Source: a virus
IMG/VR virus record: IMGVR_UViG_3300001460_000019
Location: 1 to 46,874 of that record
Strand: one strand, 5' to 3'
DNA: 46,874 bases
In this document: piece by piece, positions 15,746 to 24,117 of the stretch
Layout: each line of letters begins with the position of its first letter
Numbering within the stretch: the first letter of the stretch is position 1
The notes under the pieces: generated by a model
The model's input: the letters and a program-made list of their open reading frames with translations, nothing else
Databases searched by the model: none
Told to the model about the DNA's origin: nothing
Position numbers and translations under genes: made by a program

Positions 15746-17523
15746 AAACAGTACAATTAGGCACAGTATCGGTTATACATGAAACATGGTTGCCATATGC
15801 CGCGGCATGCCTTATTAGTTACTGTAATAAGATTCCAGAAATAAAATCAAATTATAAATTCAATGATCCAATATACAAATATAAACCTGTAGAAGAATAT
15901 ACAGAAGAGTTTAAAAATATTGATGTATTTGGGTTAACTTGTTACGTATGGAACCAAGCATATAATGATCAATTGATGAGTCATTACAAAGATGTAAACC
16001 CAAATGGTATTACAATGTATGGTGGACCTAATGTACCTGAAGATCCTAAACTTGCAGAAAAGTTTGCAAAAGATCATCCTTATATAGATATATTTTGGGT
16101 AGGTCCTGGTGAAAAGTTAATTAGTAAGTTTTTACAAAATATTGATACTCCAATGAGTACACATGACGGTAGTTTTGGGTTAGGATGGAATAACGTAGAG
16201 GTAGGAAAAAAATTATATCAAATTGAAACTCATGAAATGCCTACACCATATTTAGATGGAGTATTTGATTCTATACTTGCTGAAGAAAAAAGAGTTAAAG
16301 CATCATTTGAAACTAATCGTGGTTGTCCTTTTAAATGTGCATTCTGCGATTGGGGTGGACAAGCAAGATCAAAAGTTACAAAGTTTGATATGGATCCTGT
16401 AAATGAACAATTAGACTTTATATACAAACACACCAACATAGCAGAAGTAGAGATACTTGATGCTAACTTTGGTATGTTACCTAGAGATTTAGATGTCGTT
16501 AAAAAAATGAAAGCAAATAAAGAAGCAACAGGCAATAATCCTAAAATATCTTATAGTGGACTTGCAAAGAATGGTAGTAAATGGTTACCAGAGATTATCG
16601 ATATAATACATAACAATTTAGATGCTGATCAACGTAATTTGAAAGTAAGTTTCCAAACACATGCAAAAGAAACATTAAAAGTTATTAACAGAGCAAATAT
16701 TAACAATGATAAACTATTACCTTTAATTGATAGTTTTAAGTCTAAAGGATTACCAGTAACATCAGAAATGATTATTGCTTTACCTGGCGAAACAGCAGAC
16801 AGTTGGTTATACTCATTGAATAAAGATTATGAGCTTGGTATTGATTTTATGCGATCATACTTTTTAAACCTAGTACCTAATACAGAATTATATACAGATA
16901 AGTTTCAAAAAGAACACAAGGTAGAATCTAAGATACTTGCATTTCCTTATTCGTTTTCAGGACTAGGATATAAGCAATTGCATAATCATCCAGAGTACAG
17001 AGATGAACGTAGCACATATGAATTTGAAGAGATAGAAATTATGCATAAATGTTTTTCATATGATGAAGATGAAATTGTTCGTATGTTTGACTATTGGTGG
17101 TTCTACCATAACTTTCATAACTCAAGAGCATTAAATCATACTATGAAAGATTTATTTGATACTGGGCATGATATAGAGTTCCAAGTTAAATGGTTTTATA
17201 AGCATTTAGATAAAATGCCTTTAATGATTAAACTAGTAGAAAAGAACAGACAAATAATTAGAAATATATTTAAAGATGAGCCAAGAACAGAAGTAAAAGA
17301 TTTAGCAACATATTTGTATTTTTCAAGATGTTTACGTGCAGATGAAATATATCAGTTTTGGCATAACCAAGATCAGTTTGTAGAAGATTTGTCAAAAGTA
17401 TTTCCAGAGAAGTTGGTTAAATATGATATATCAGAATGGAAAAAAGAATTTGATATGAGTATGTATGGTACAGACGCTCGTATTAAACCAACTGAGATTG
17501 TTGCTATAGGGAGCGAAAGATAA
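15742..17523 (+). CDS. B12-binding-domain radical SAM protein
   Basis: This 593-residue protein has an N-terminal Rossmann-like cobalamin-binding domain (about residues 1-150; VFGLTCYVWNQAYNDQLMSH, TMYGGPNVP and VGPGEKLI) followed by a radical SAM core with C195, C199 and C202 (CPFKCAFC). An MIIALPGETADSW segment is typical of the B12-rSAM class. The DxHxxG base-off motif is not seen, so cobalamin would bind without His ligation, or the domain may be vestigial. Members of this class often methylate unactivated carbon or phosphorus in natural products. Start and stop overlap both neighbours. A BtuB-like receptor is encoded just upstream. Confidence 0.85.
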   Translation: MKTVQLGTVSVIHETWLPYAAACLISYCNKIPEIKSNYKFNDPIYKYKPVEEYTEEFKNIDVFGLTCYVWNQAYNDQLMSHYKDVNPNGITMYGGPNVPEDPKLAEKFAKDHPYIDIFWVGPGEKLISKFLQNIDTPMSTHDGSFGLGWNNVEVGKKLYQIETHEMPTPYLDGVFDSILAEEKRVKASFETNRGCPFKCAFCDWGGQARSKVTKFDMDPVNEQLDFIYKHTNIAEVEILDANFGMLPRDLDVVKKMKANKEATGNNPKISYSGLAKNGSKWLPEIIDIIHNNLDADQRNLKVSFQTHAKETLKVINRANINNDKLLPLIDSFKSKGLPVTSEMIIALPGETADSWLYSLNKDYELGIDFMRSYFLNLVPNTELYTDKFQKEHKVESKILAFPYSFSGLGYKQLHNHPEYRDERSTYEFEEIEIMHKCFSYDEDEIVRMFDYWWFYHNFHNSRALNHTMKDLFDTGHDIEFQVKWFYKHLDKMPLMIKLVEKNRQIIRNIFKDEPRTEVKDLATYLYFSRCLRADEIYQFWHNQDQFVEDLSKVFPEKLVKYDISEWKKEFDMSMYGTDARIKPTEIVAIGSER

Positions 17524-18290
17524 TGTGGAAAGAATTAGTAAAGAATGAGTTATGGGAATATGATAACTTTCTTGATGACAGTACAATTAGTCAAATAAAA
17601 CAAAATATGTTAACAGCAGGTAAAACTGAACTAGAACCTGGCGAAGCAATATTGCCAAACTTTAGAAATTCAGGAGTTAATGCAACAACATATAATTACA
17701 CAGTGCATAGAACTGATATACATAAAGATAGAGTATTGATTGATTTATATATGGGTAAAGTGAATGAGCTAATGCAACCACTTACAGAAGCAACAGTACC
17801 TATGGATAACTTAGAAGGCTTACAGTTATTCACAAAGAGTTTTTCAAAACGTGGTTGGTATGATCTACATACTGAGCCAATTGACAAATACGGTCCATAT
17901 GCTTTTATGCATTTTCTTTCTTCTGAAGAAGGTGGTGAGTTAGTATTTCCTAGTCGCAATGGAGTAGAAAAACATTTACAGCAGTTTCCTAAACAAGAAG
18001 CTAGATGGCAAGAAAATATACAGTTAGTAGAATCAAAAGGATTTCCAATGCGTTATTTAGATGATGTAGTTGTAAAGCCAACGTATAATAAGTGTGTAGT
18101 ATTTGCAATAGGGTCAGCTCATTATGTAAATCCTTTGCAAGGCGAAGTAACTAAAGAATCAAGACAAGTAGTCACTGGATGGCCTTATGCTACAAAAGAT
18201 CTCATTAATGGTTTAGATCAACATTGTAATTTTAATTATTACTTTGACTCTAAACGTCATGAACAACCAAAGCCAGAGGACTGTCATTAA
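17523..18290 (+). CDS. 2OG-Fe(II) oxygenase-like protein (P4H-type) with HxE
   Basis: This 255-residue protein has the double-stranded beta-helix order H116-T-E118 (LHTEP), a GGELVFP strand, H200 (SAHYVNP) and R214 (RQVVTGW). The proximal ligand is Glu where the family usually has Asp. It starts at the stop codon of the B12-rSAM gene (1-nt overlap) and its stop overlaps the next gene by one base. The next gene is a paralogue. Peptidyl or small-molecule hydroxylation is the family activity. The substrate is unknown. Confidence 0.75.
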   Translation: MWKELVKNELWEYDNFLDDSTISQIKQNMLTAGKTELEPGEAILPNFRNSGVNATTYNYTVHRTDIHKDRVLIDLYMGKVNELMQPLTEATVPMDNLEGLQLFTKSFSKRGWYDLHTEPIDKYGPYAFMHFLSSEEGGELVFPSRNGVEKHLQQFPKQEARWQENIQLVESKGFPMRYLDDVVVKPTYNKCVVFAIGSAHYVNPLQGEVTKESRQVVTGWPYATKDLINGLDQHCNFNYYFDSKRHEQPKPEDCH

Positions 18291-18979
18291 TGTGGAATGA
18301 ATTAGTTTATGATGAAGTATGGCACACAGAACATTTTATCGATGATGCTCTTGTAGACAAAGCATTAAGTCATATCCGTGAATCAGAAACTAAAGAACTA
18401 GATGGTAATGAACAACCACATATTATTAGTAAGTCATACTACAATTATAATCATGTAAAATATAATGTACATCAAGATAATGATATAGTATTAGCAGTAA
18501 TTAATAAACTAAATGAAATATTAGCAGATGTATATAAACCAATACTAATAGAAGATATAAATGAAAAAAATGTTTTACAATTTACTACTAAAACATTTAA
18601 TCCAAAAAGTATATATAATGTCCACACTGAACGTAAAGATATATATGGTGAATTTGTTTTTATACATTATCTAACAAATGAAGAAGGCGGCGAATTAGTA
18701 TTGCCAAACGAATATATGTTAGCAGATCATTTTAACTTTCATCCTGAAGAAAAAGAAAACTGGGAAGAATTTAAAACAAAATTATTTAAAGAATCAAAAC
18801 AAGACCCTTATCTAGTAGGTCCATTAGCAATTAAACCAAAAAGAAACTCTTGTGTGCTAATGCGAGTAGGATCAGCTCATTATGTAAATCCTGTTACAAA
18901 TGCTAAACCAAATTGTCGTGTTGTTATTACAGGCTGGCCATTTGCTAATATGGATTGGAAAGCAAAATTTAATCAATAA
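18290..18979 (+). CDS. 2OG-Fe(II) oxygenase-like protein, tandem paralogue with HxE
   Basis: This 229-residue protein is a paralogue of the preceding gene: MWNELV versus MWKELV at the start, and H112-T-E114 (VHTER), EEGGELVLP, SAHYVNP (H197) and R210 (CRVVITGW). It has the same Glu substitution in the metal triad, so the change is conserved in the pair and is not a sequencing error. It is probably the result of a tandem duplication, with about one third identity outside the motifs by eye. Confidence 0.75.
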   Translation: MWNELVYDEVWHTEHFIDDALVDKALSHIRESETKELDGNEQPHIISKSYYNYNHVKYNVHQDNDIVLAVINKLNEILADVYKPILIEDINEKNVLQFTTKTFNPKSIYNVHTERKDIYGEFVFIHYLTNEEGGELVLPNEYMLADHFNFHPEEKENWEEFKTKLFKESKQDPYLVGPLAIKPKRNSCVLMRVGSAHYVNPVTNAKPNCRVVITGWPFANMDWKAKFNQ

Positions 18980-19137
18980 TGATAAATATTGCTTTGATGC
19001 AGGATAGTCAAAAAAAGAAACAGAAACGTAAAACAACAGTTAAAAAACGTAAATATGTACGTTCAGAATATAACCACTATCAGCCAAATAATCCTTTAAC
19101 AAAGTATTTTGCAAAATTAATTGAAAAACAAGATTAA
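18979..19137 (+). CDS. Small very basic protein
   Basis: This 52-residue protein has a central basic block (QKKKQKRKTT, VKKRKYVR) and a C-terminus with YNHYQPNNPLTKYF. The ATG at 18979 overlaps the preceding stop. A second ATG in frame at 18997 lies 8 nt after a late-promoter motif and could be the start on late mRNA. It may bind nucleic acid. No family is recognised. Confidence 0.5.
   Translation: MINIALMQDSQKKKQKRKTTVKKRKYVRSEYNHYQPNNPLTKYFAKLIEKQD
18981..18989 (+). promoter_or_regulatory. Late promoter motif at a gene start
   Basis: GATAAATAT lies within the first codons of the 18979 reading frame, 7 nt before the internal ATG at 18997. It could make an almost leaderless late mRNA for the shorter form, or could be chance coding sequence. 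Confidence 0.35.
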
Positions 19138-19244
19138 AATATAAAGTAGTAAATTAAAAATAGTATTACTAAAATAGCAGGAACCTGCTGTATTAATAGC
19201 CACTCAATAAGTTTTTTAAGTTTATAACTTAATGGATCGTTCAT
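19134..19244 (-). CDS. Single-span membrane microprotein
   Basis: This 36-residue protein begins MNDPLSYKLKKLIEWL and then has a hydrophobic segment VPAILVILFLIYYFIF to its end. The ATG overlaps the stop of the SET gene upstream (TAATG), which is the normal coupling pattern here. The last 4 nt overlap the end of the plus-strand 52-codon gene. Confidence 0.5.
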   Translation of the reverse strand: MNDPLSYKLKKLIEWLLIQQVPAILVILFLIYYFIF

Positions 19245-19570
19245 TAGAATAAAAATTTTCTATCACCAGCAAATTCTTTATAGTCCATAGTTAATTCTTC
19301 ACCCTTTTTTATATTTTTAGCAGAAACAAAACTAGTACCACCTAAGTATGCTAAATTTGAATCTTCGCTGTGATTAATAAATGTATCTTCACAATCCATG
19401 TTGTGAGTTAAACTAACAGGAAATTTTTGAGGTGCTTGTTCTTTTGGAACAATAGAGCCTTTAAGCTCAACTACCTGTCGACCAATTGGAATGTTTTCTA
19501 ATGCAAACCTTCCTTGTCCGTGTATATTTGATTCTTTTACTTCTGTTTTAAACAGCCAATGGTTGGGCAT
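19244..19570 (-). CDS. SET-domain protein, small
   Basis: I choose the ATG at 19570 (108 residues), because a longer reading from 19645 lies entirely inside the upstream gene. The SET core is visible: GQGRFALENIPIGRQVVELKG, DTFINHSEDSNL (the NHS motif of the SAM/pseudoknot region) and KKGEELTMDYKEF. SET enzymes methylate Lys in proteins. Viral and bacterial forms of this small size exist. It overlaps the oxygenase gene by 23 nt. A second SET gene is at 45812. Confidence 0.75.
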   Translation of the reverse strand: MPNHWLFKTEVKESNIHGQGRFALENIPIGRQVVELKGSIVPKEQAPQKFPVSLTHNMDCEDTFINHSEDSNLAYLGGTSFVSAKNIKKGEELTMDYKEFAGDRKFLF

Positions 19571-20363
19571 CTGCCTGGGCCTTATGTTCTTTATATGCTT
19601 TTTGTATTTGCAAGTTGCCCATGTTGTTATTTTCATTCCAATCATTCTCTGGTATTTCTTGTAAGTCTGATTGATCTTTTAAACTAAACATTAAGCTAAT
19701 TCTTGGTGTATTTCCAGAATTTACTACAGTATGAGTAAATCCTATATTTAAGAAATATGCTGAACCATCTGCTTTTAAATGATATGCTTCTTCTTTACTT
19801 TTTCTCCAAAAGTAATTTGTTGCTTCTTCTTCTGCAAAGATAGGAATAATAACTCTTACAGCATAAGTCGGATCGTAATCAATATGTGGCGTAAGAGTCT
19901 TGCCGGGATCTAACCTTACAAGTCTTACTCTTATTGCATCTGAATTAAAAGAGTTTACTACTTCTTCAAAGTATGTACCTTTATACTTTTCAGTAGGAGT
20001 ATTATAGTTATGCTCGTTTAATGCTGGATCTAAGTTTTCTCCACGTCTTGCTTTTAACCTATATTTTGCAATTTTACTAATTGCTTCATCACCAGTTCCC
20101 GCAGTCTTACCCATTACTTCACAAGACTCAACAGTAGGTGCTTCTCCTTGCGGATCAAATTCTGTAAGATTAATTTGTTTAAAATGTTTATACACACTCA
20201 TAACTAATTCGTGATTGTTTGAACATAATGCTTTATTAGTGTCCATCACATTACCATAGTCATTAGCTAAAACAAGTGCTTCTTTCTTTAATCGTTCGAT
20301 GTCAAACTTATGGTTCTCAAATTTCCACATTGTTGGTAATTGATATTTTTTACGTACTAACAT
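19548..20363 (-). CDS. 2OG-Fe(II) oxygenase, aspartyl/asparaginyl hydroxylase-like
   Basis: This 271-residue protein has the AspH-type triad H160-I-D162 (LTPHIDYDP), H211 (FTHTVVNSG) and R221 (RISLMF). The N-terminal 120 residues form an extra helical region. The ribosome site GGAGAAA lies before the ATG, and a late-promoter motif lies 36 nt upstream on the minus strand. With the SET gene and a membrane microprotein it forms a small inverted operon between two plus-strand operons. Confidence 0.8.
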   Translation of the reverse strand: MLVRKKYQLPTMWKFENHKFDIERLKKEALVLANDYGNVMDTNKALCSNNHELVMSVYKHFKQINLTEFDPQGEAPTVESCEVMGKTAGTGDEAISKIAKYRLKARRGENLDPALNEHNYNTPTEKYKGTYFEEVVNSFNSDAIRVRLVRLDPGKTLTPHIDYDPTYAVRVIIPIFAEEEATNYFWRKSKEEAYHLKADGSAYFLNIGFTHTVVNSGNTPRISLMFSLKDQSDLQEIPENDWNENNNMGNLQIQKAYKEHKAQADAQPLAV

Positions 20364-20398
20364 TTTAATTATTTCTCCTAATAAGCAATATTATACAT

Positions 20399-20407
20399 AT
20401 ATTTATC
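20399..20407 (-). promoter_or_regulatory. T4-like late promoter motif, minus strand
   Basis: Minus-strand GATAAATAT lies 35 nt upstream of the oxygenase ATG at 20363. It should drive the inverted 19134-20363 operon. Confidence 0.55.
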
Positions 20408-20448
20408 ATAGAATGCAAGTGGTAAATATATAAAGTACACACTTTATA

Positions 20449-20477
20449 TTGATTTAATTAAGATTTTACTGTATACT
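20449..20477 (+). promoter_or_regulatory. Promoter of the large biosynthetic operon
   Basis: TTGATT (20449-20454), 17-bp spacer, TATACT (20472-20477). Transcription should start near 20484, only about 3 nt before the ATG at 20487. No Shine-Dalgarno sequence is present, so the mRNA would be leaderless. The next 13 genes follow without gaps. Confidence 0.55.
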
Positions 20478-20486
20478 TATAAAAAA

Positions 20487-21734
20487 ATGATTGATCTAAA
20501 AAACAATAAAACTTACTGTCCATACCTTTTTCGGGGTGCTGTCATGCAGGTTCCTGATAGCTCTATTGTTCCATGCTGTCGATATAAAGATGATTCATTA
20601 GAATATTCAAAGTCTTTTGATAATGGATACAATAAGATATGGGATACGTTAAGAAAAAAATCATTAGAAGGTAAACAAATTAAAGGATGTTGGAGATGTT
20701 ATCAAGATGAACAAGCTGGTATAAAATCAATGCGTGAAAGTGCTATTGATACAAATGGTGAAATAAGTTATGATTATAAACAAAACCCTAAATATGATGA
20801 AACACAGTTAGAGTTTCTTGAAATACAAACAGGTAGGTATTGTAATTTAAAATGTAGATCATGTGGACCAAAACTATCAACAACATGGGATGAAGATTTA
20901 GATAAAGATAGTGAACTAATAAAAAACTTTTTTGGAAATGAACACCACGAATATATTAATATAAAACAACTTCCAAAAACAAATCAATCGTTATCGACAA
21001 TATCATTTGATACAGTAAAACATTTAAAAAATGTAAAAGCAACAGGCGGTGAACCTTTTTTAAATGATCAATTTCAAACTTTTCTAGCTAATTTAGTTAA
21101 GTGGGATATAGCAAAAAATATACATTTAGAAGTTTTTACAAATTGTTCTTTCTTTCCAAAAGATCAATATAGAAAACTAATACCAAATTTTAAAAGTGCT
21201 AAAATAGATCTAAGTTTAGATGCAATTGAAAAACGAGCAGAGTTTTTAAGAAAAGGTTCGCAATGGGATAAGGTTACAGAATCAGCTACAAAGTGGGTAG
21301 ATGTAAGTCAACAGCATACAAACGTTTCAGTTGTAATTGGACATACCTTAACAATATATAATGTTTTGTATCTAAAAGAGTTTATTAATTGGATAGCTAA
21401 TTATTTTCCAAAAAGTATTATAACAAAAAACTTTTTAGATTTACATTTAGCACAAACACCACAGTATCTGTCATTATCAAATTTAAGTATATCTAATCAA
21501 TCTAAAATTAAAAATTTAGTATTACAACATAAAGATCAGTTATTGTTAACATATCAAAGTAATAAGGAATTAATATCTATTATAGAAAAAAGTTATGATA
21601 AAATATTAAAAGGATTAAATTATGCTTCTAGTGATCTGTCGACAGAGTTCTTTGAGAAAGCAAATCTAATTGATAGTGTTCGTAATGAGAATTGGCGTAC
21701 TACTTTTTTAGAACTATCAGAGGCATTGACATGA
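20487..21734 (+). CDS. Twitch-domain radical SAM protein
   Basis: This 415-residue protein has an unusual order. An N-terminal Cys-rich twitch/SPASM-like region (C11, C30, C31, C68, C71) comes before the radical SAM core with C119, C123 and C126 (CNLKCRSC), and a TGGEP segment marks the SAM-binding strand. Proteins of this N-to-core order are found in marine phages and bacteria, with unknown substrates. It heads the plus-strand run to 32714. Paralogues are at 21731, 35850 and 39833. Confidence 0.85.
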   Translation: MIDLKNNKTYCPYLFRGAVMQVPDSSIVPCCRYKDDSLEYSKSFDNGYNKIWDTLRKKSLEGKQIKGCWRCYQDEQAGIKSMRESAIDTNGEISYDYKQNPKYDETQLEFLEIQTGRYCNLKCRSCGPKLSTTWDEDLDKDSELIKNFFGNEHHEYINIKQLPKTNQSLSTISFDTVKHLKNVKATGGEPFLNDQFQTFLANLVKWDIAKNIHLEVFTNCSFFPKDQYRKLIPNFKSAKIDLSLDAIEKRAEFLRKGSQWDKVTESATKWVDVSQQHTNVSVVIGHTLTIYNVLYLKEFINWIANYFPKSIITKNFLDLHLAQTPQYLSLSNLSISNQSKIKNLVLQHKDQLLLTYQSNKELISIIEKSYDKILKGLNYASSDLSTEFFEKANLIDSVRNENWRTTFLELSEALT

Positions 21735-22960
21735 GCAAACAATCAAATACATTTTGTATAATGCCATTTATACACATGAACCTAAAGCCAAAAGGCTTTG
21801 TAAGTGCTTGTTGGCGTAATCATGATTCGCTAGGACATTATGGAGATAAAACTTTAAAAGAAATATGGAACAATGACAACTATAAAAAAATACGTGATAA
21901 TTTAATGAATGGAGTACAGCATGACGGCTGTAAAAGTTGTTGGGATATGGAAAAAGCAAATGTCATATCAACTAGGCAACAATGTAATCAAGACTATGAA
22001 AAGCATATTCCTCAAGTATTAAAAGAAGTAAATGACGGTGAATTACCTATGAACGTTAAAACAATTGAATTACGTTTTGGTAATGTGTGTGATCTAAGAT
22101 GTAGACATTGTTCTTCGATATACAGTTCAACTTGGGCAGTAGCAGTTAACAAGCATGATGAGGTTAAACGTTTGTTTGACAAATATCAACTAACTGAAAC
22201 CAGCACATGGAGAGGCATAGCAAAATTACCTATAGAAACATTTAATCAAGTAGTAAATGACATAGGACCAAGAGTAGAAGAAATAATTATAGCAGGTGGC
22301 GAGCCTTTGATACAGCCACAGCATTATGATGCATTAGAAAAACTTTTACCCTATGCTCATAACATTACACTAGAATATAATACAAATTTAAACAATATAG
22401 TATTAAAGGATAAGCATATTAGTGACCTTTGGAGTAAATTTAAAAAGATAAACTGTCGTGTAAGTTTAGATGGTGATAAAAAAATACACAGCTATTTAAG
22501 AACAGGAAGTAATTTACAAGCAGTTGAAGATAATATAAAAACATTAAAATCTAAATTATCACAAGAAGTTTTTAATTTAACAACAACATGTACAGTTTCG
22601 TTGTACAATATTTCTAGATTTGATGATATTATTGATTATTATACATCTTTGGATTGTTCCTTTCATTGTAGTTTGGTACAATACCCAGAAGCTCTAAATA
22701 TTCAATATATACCAAAGAAAATGAAAGACATTATAACAAAAAGAGTTTATAATAAAATAGAAAGTTTAGAAAATATTAAGGAGAACCGTTTGGCCAAAAT
22801 AATTAAATGGTCAAACTATGTATTAGATTATATGAATAATACTGATATAAACAATGATACATTGCCAAAATCAACAAGGGAATATATTGAAACCATGGAT
22901 AGATTAAACAAAACTAATTTTCTAGAAGTGTATCCAGAATTTAAGGACTATTGGCAATGA
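21731..22960 (+). CDS. Twitch-domain radical SAM protein
   Basis: The start is the ATG at 21731, overlapping the preceding TGA (409 residues). A longer reading from 21692 lies inside the previous gene. N-terminal Cys residues C9, C27, C67 and C70 form the auxiliary cluster region. The radical SAM core has C120, C124 and C127 (CDLRCRHC) and AGGEPLIQPQHYD. SCW and CWRN echo the upstream paralogue. It overlaps the next gene as ATGA. Confidence 0.85.
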   Translation: MSKQSNTFCIMPFIHMNLKPKGFVSACWRNHDSLGHYGDKTLKEIWNNDNYKKIRDNLMNGVQHDGCKSCWDMEKANVISTRQQCNQDYEKHIPQVLKEVNDGELPMNVKTIELRFGNVCDLRCRHCSSIYSSTWAVAVNKHDEVKRLFDKYQLTETSTWRGIAKLPIETFNQVVNDIGPRVEEIIIAGGEPLIQPQHYDALEKLLPYAHNITLEYNTNLNNIVLKDKHISDLWSKFKKINCRVSLDGDKKIHSYLRTGSNLQAVEDNIKTLKSKLSQEVFNLTTTCTVSLYNISRFDDIIDYYTSLDCSFHCSLVQYPEALNIQYIPKKMKDIITKRVYNKIESLENIKENRLAKIIKWSNYVLDYMNNTDINNDTLPKSTREYIETMDRLNKTNFLEVYPEFKDYWQ

Positions 22961-24117
22961 GTGATTTAAAATGGAGTGAATATGATTTTACACAAATTCC
23001 GTACAACAATCTCGTACGTGTTGGACAACGTACTATGCTTTACAGGGATCTTTTTACAGTCAGTTGGCTTCTTGGTAGGTTTTGTAATTACAGGTGTAGC
23101 TACTGTTGGCCGTATGCTAGAAGTGACAGAAAAGATCATAGGCCTACTGAGCTTTGTCTTGCTACCATTGACGAGATTAAAAGACAAGCAAGAGATAGAG
23201 GATTTAATAGTTTCCACTTCAGTCTTTCTGGAGGCGAGCCTACGTTTCATCCTGGTTACCTTGATATTCTTCAGCATCTTGCTGATGATACAAAAAACAC
23301 TAATTATACTTCTGTCCATATGACAAGTAATTGCAGTAGAAACATGAAATGGTTTGAACAATATGTTAAAGCAGTCGCACCGTTCCATAGAGCCAGTATC
23401 ACGGCTTCATACCACAGGGAACACGTTAACTCAAAAGAAAAAAGAGCAGATTTTGCCGATAAGTTATGCTTCGCACAAGAACACGATGTCCAAGTTACAA
23501 TTAACCAAGTTATGGTTCCAGAATGGTTTAATGAACTATACGAGGAATCATTATATTTCCACAATAGAGGTATTAACGTTACGCTCAAAGCTCAAAGCGA
23601 TCCAACAGCATCAGAAGTTGTCCATGGCTACACGAAAGAAATGCTTGACAAGTTACATAACGGAATGCCACAACGTGGATTTACTGAAGAAAAAAATCAA
23701 CATGTAAAAAGACCAAAGCCAACGTTTAAAATAGATGATGATCGTACTATGCAAAAACAAACATACTCGGAAGGAGTACCACAACACTTTCAAGTTGAAT
23801 TTAGAGACAAAGAAAACAATCCTTACTTTATGGATCAAGCAGAAAGATTTAACGCATTTAATTTTAATAAATTTGAAGGATGGGAATGCTCGTCAGGGTA
23901 TAGATCAATTATTATTAGAGAACCAGATGGTAGTATAAAAAGAAGTTACAGTTGTCACGATAAGCCTCTTGGAAATATTGAAACAGGATTTAAACTATTT
24001 GATAAGCCACAGACTTGTATTTCACAAAGCTGTGTATCAAGTGCTGATTCAAAAATACCAAAGAGAGCCAAAGGAACTAAATTACCATTATGGCCAGGAG
24101 ATAAAACATACGAATGA
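22957..24117 (+). CDS. Radical SAM protein of a different subfamily, with atypical codon use
   Basis: The start is the ATG at 22957, in ATGA overlap with the previous stop (386 residues). The radical SAM motif is C43, C47 and C50 (CNYRCSYC), followed by SLSGGEPTFHP. C-terminal Cys residues (WECSSGY, YSCHD, TCISQSC) may hold another cluster. It lacks the N-terminal twitch region of its neighbours. The first 130 codons use CTT/CTC for Leu and more C in third positions than neighbours, which are almost all TTA. This suggests later acquisition. Confidence 0.8.
   Translation: MSDLKWSEYDFTQIPYNNLVRVGQRTMLYRDLFTVSWLLGRFCNYRCSYCWPYARSDRKDHRPTELCLATIDEIKRQARDRGFNSFHFSLSGGEPTFHPGYLDILQHLADDTKNTNYTSVHMTSNCSRNMKWFEQYVKAVAPFHRASITASYHREHVNSKEKRADFADKLCFAQEHDVQVTINQVMVPEWFNELYEESLYFHNRGINVTLKAQSDPTASEVVHGYTKEMLDKLHNGMPQRGFTEEKNQHVKRPKPTFKIDDDRTMQKQTYSEGVPQHFQVEFRDKENNPYFMDQAERFNAFNFNKFEGWECSSGYRSIIIREPDGSIKRSYSCHDKPLGNIETGFKLFDKPQTCISQSCVSSADSKIPKRAKGTKLPLWPGDKTYE

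Noticed and set aside
22966-23938. Five alternative frames across the 22957 radical SAM gene
   Set aside because: The frame at 22957 carries the radical SAM motifs, while the others have no recognisable sequence and no ribosome sites. They reflect the unusual composition of this gene.
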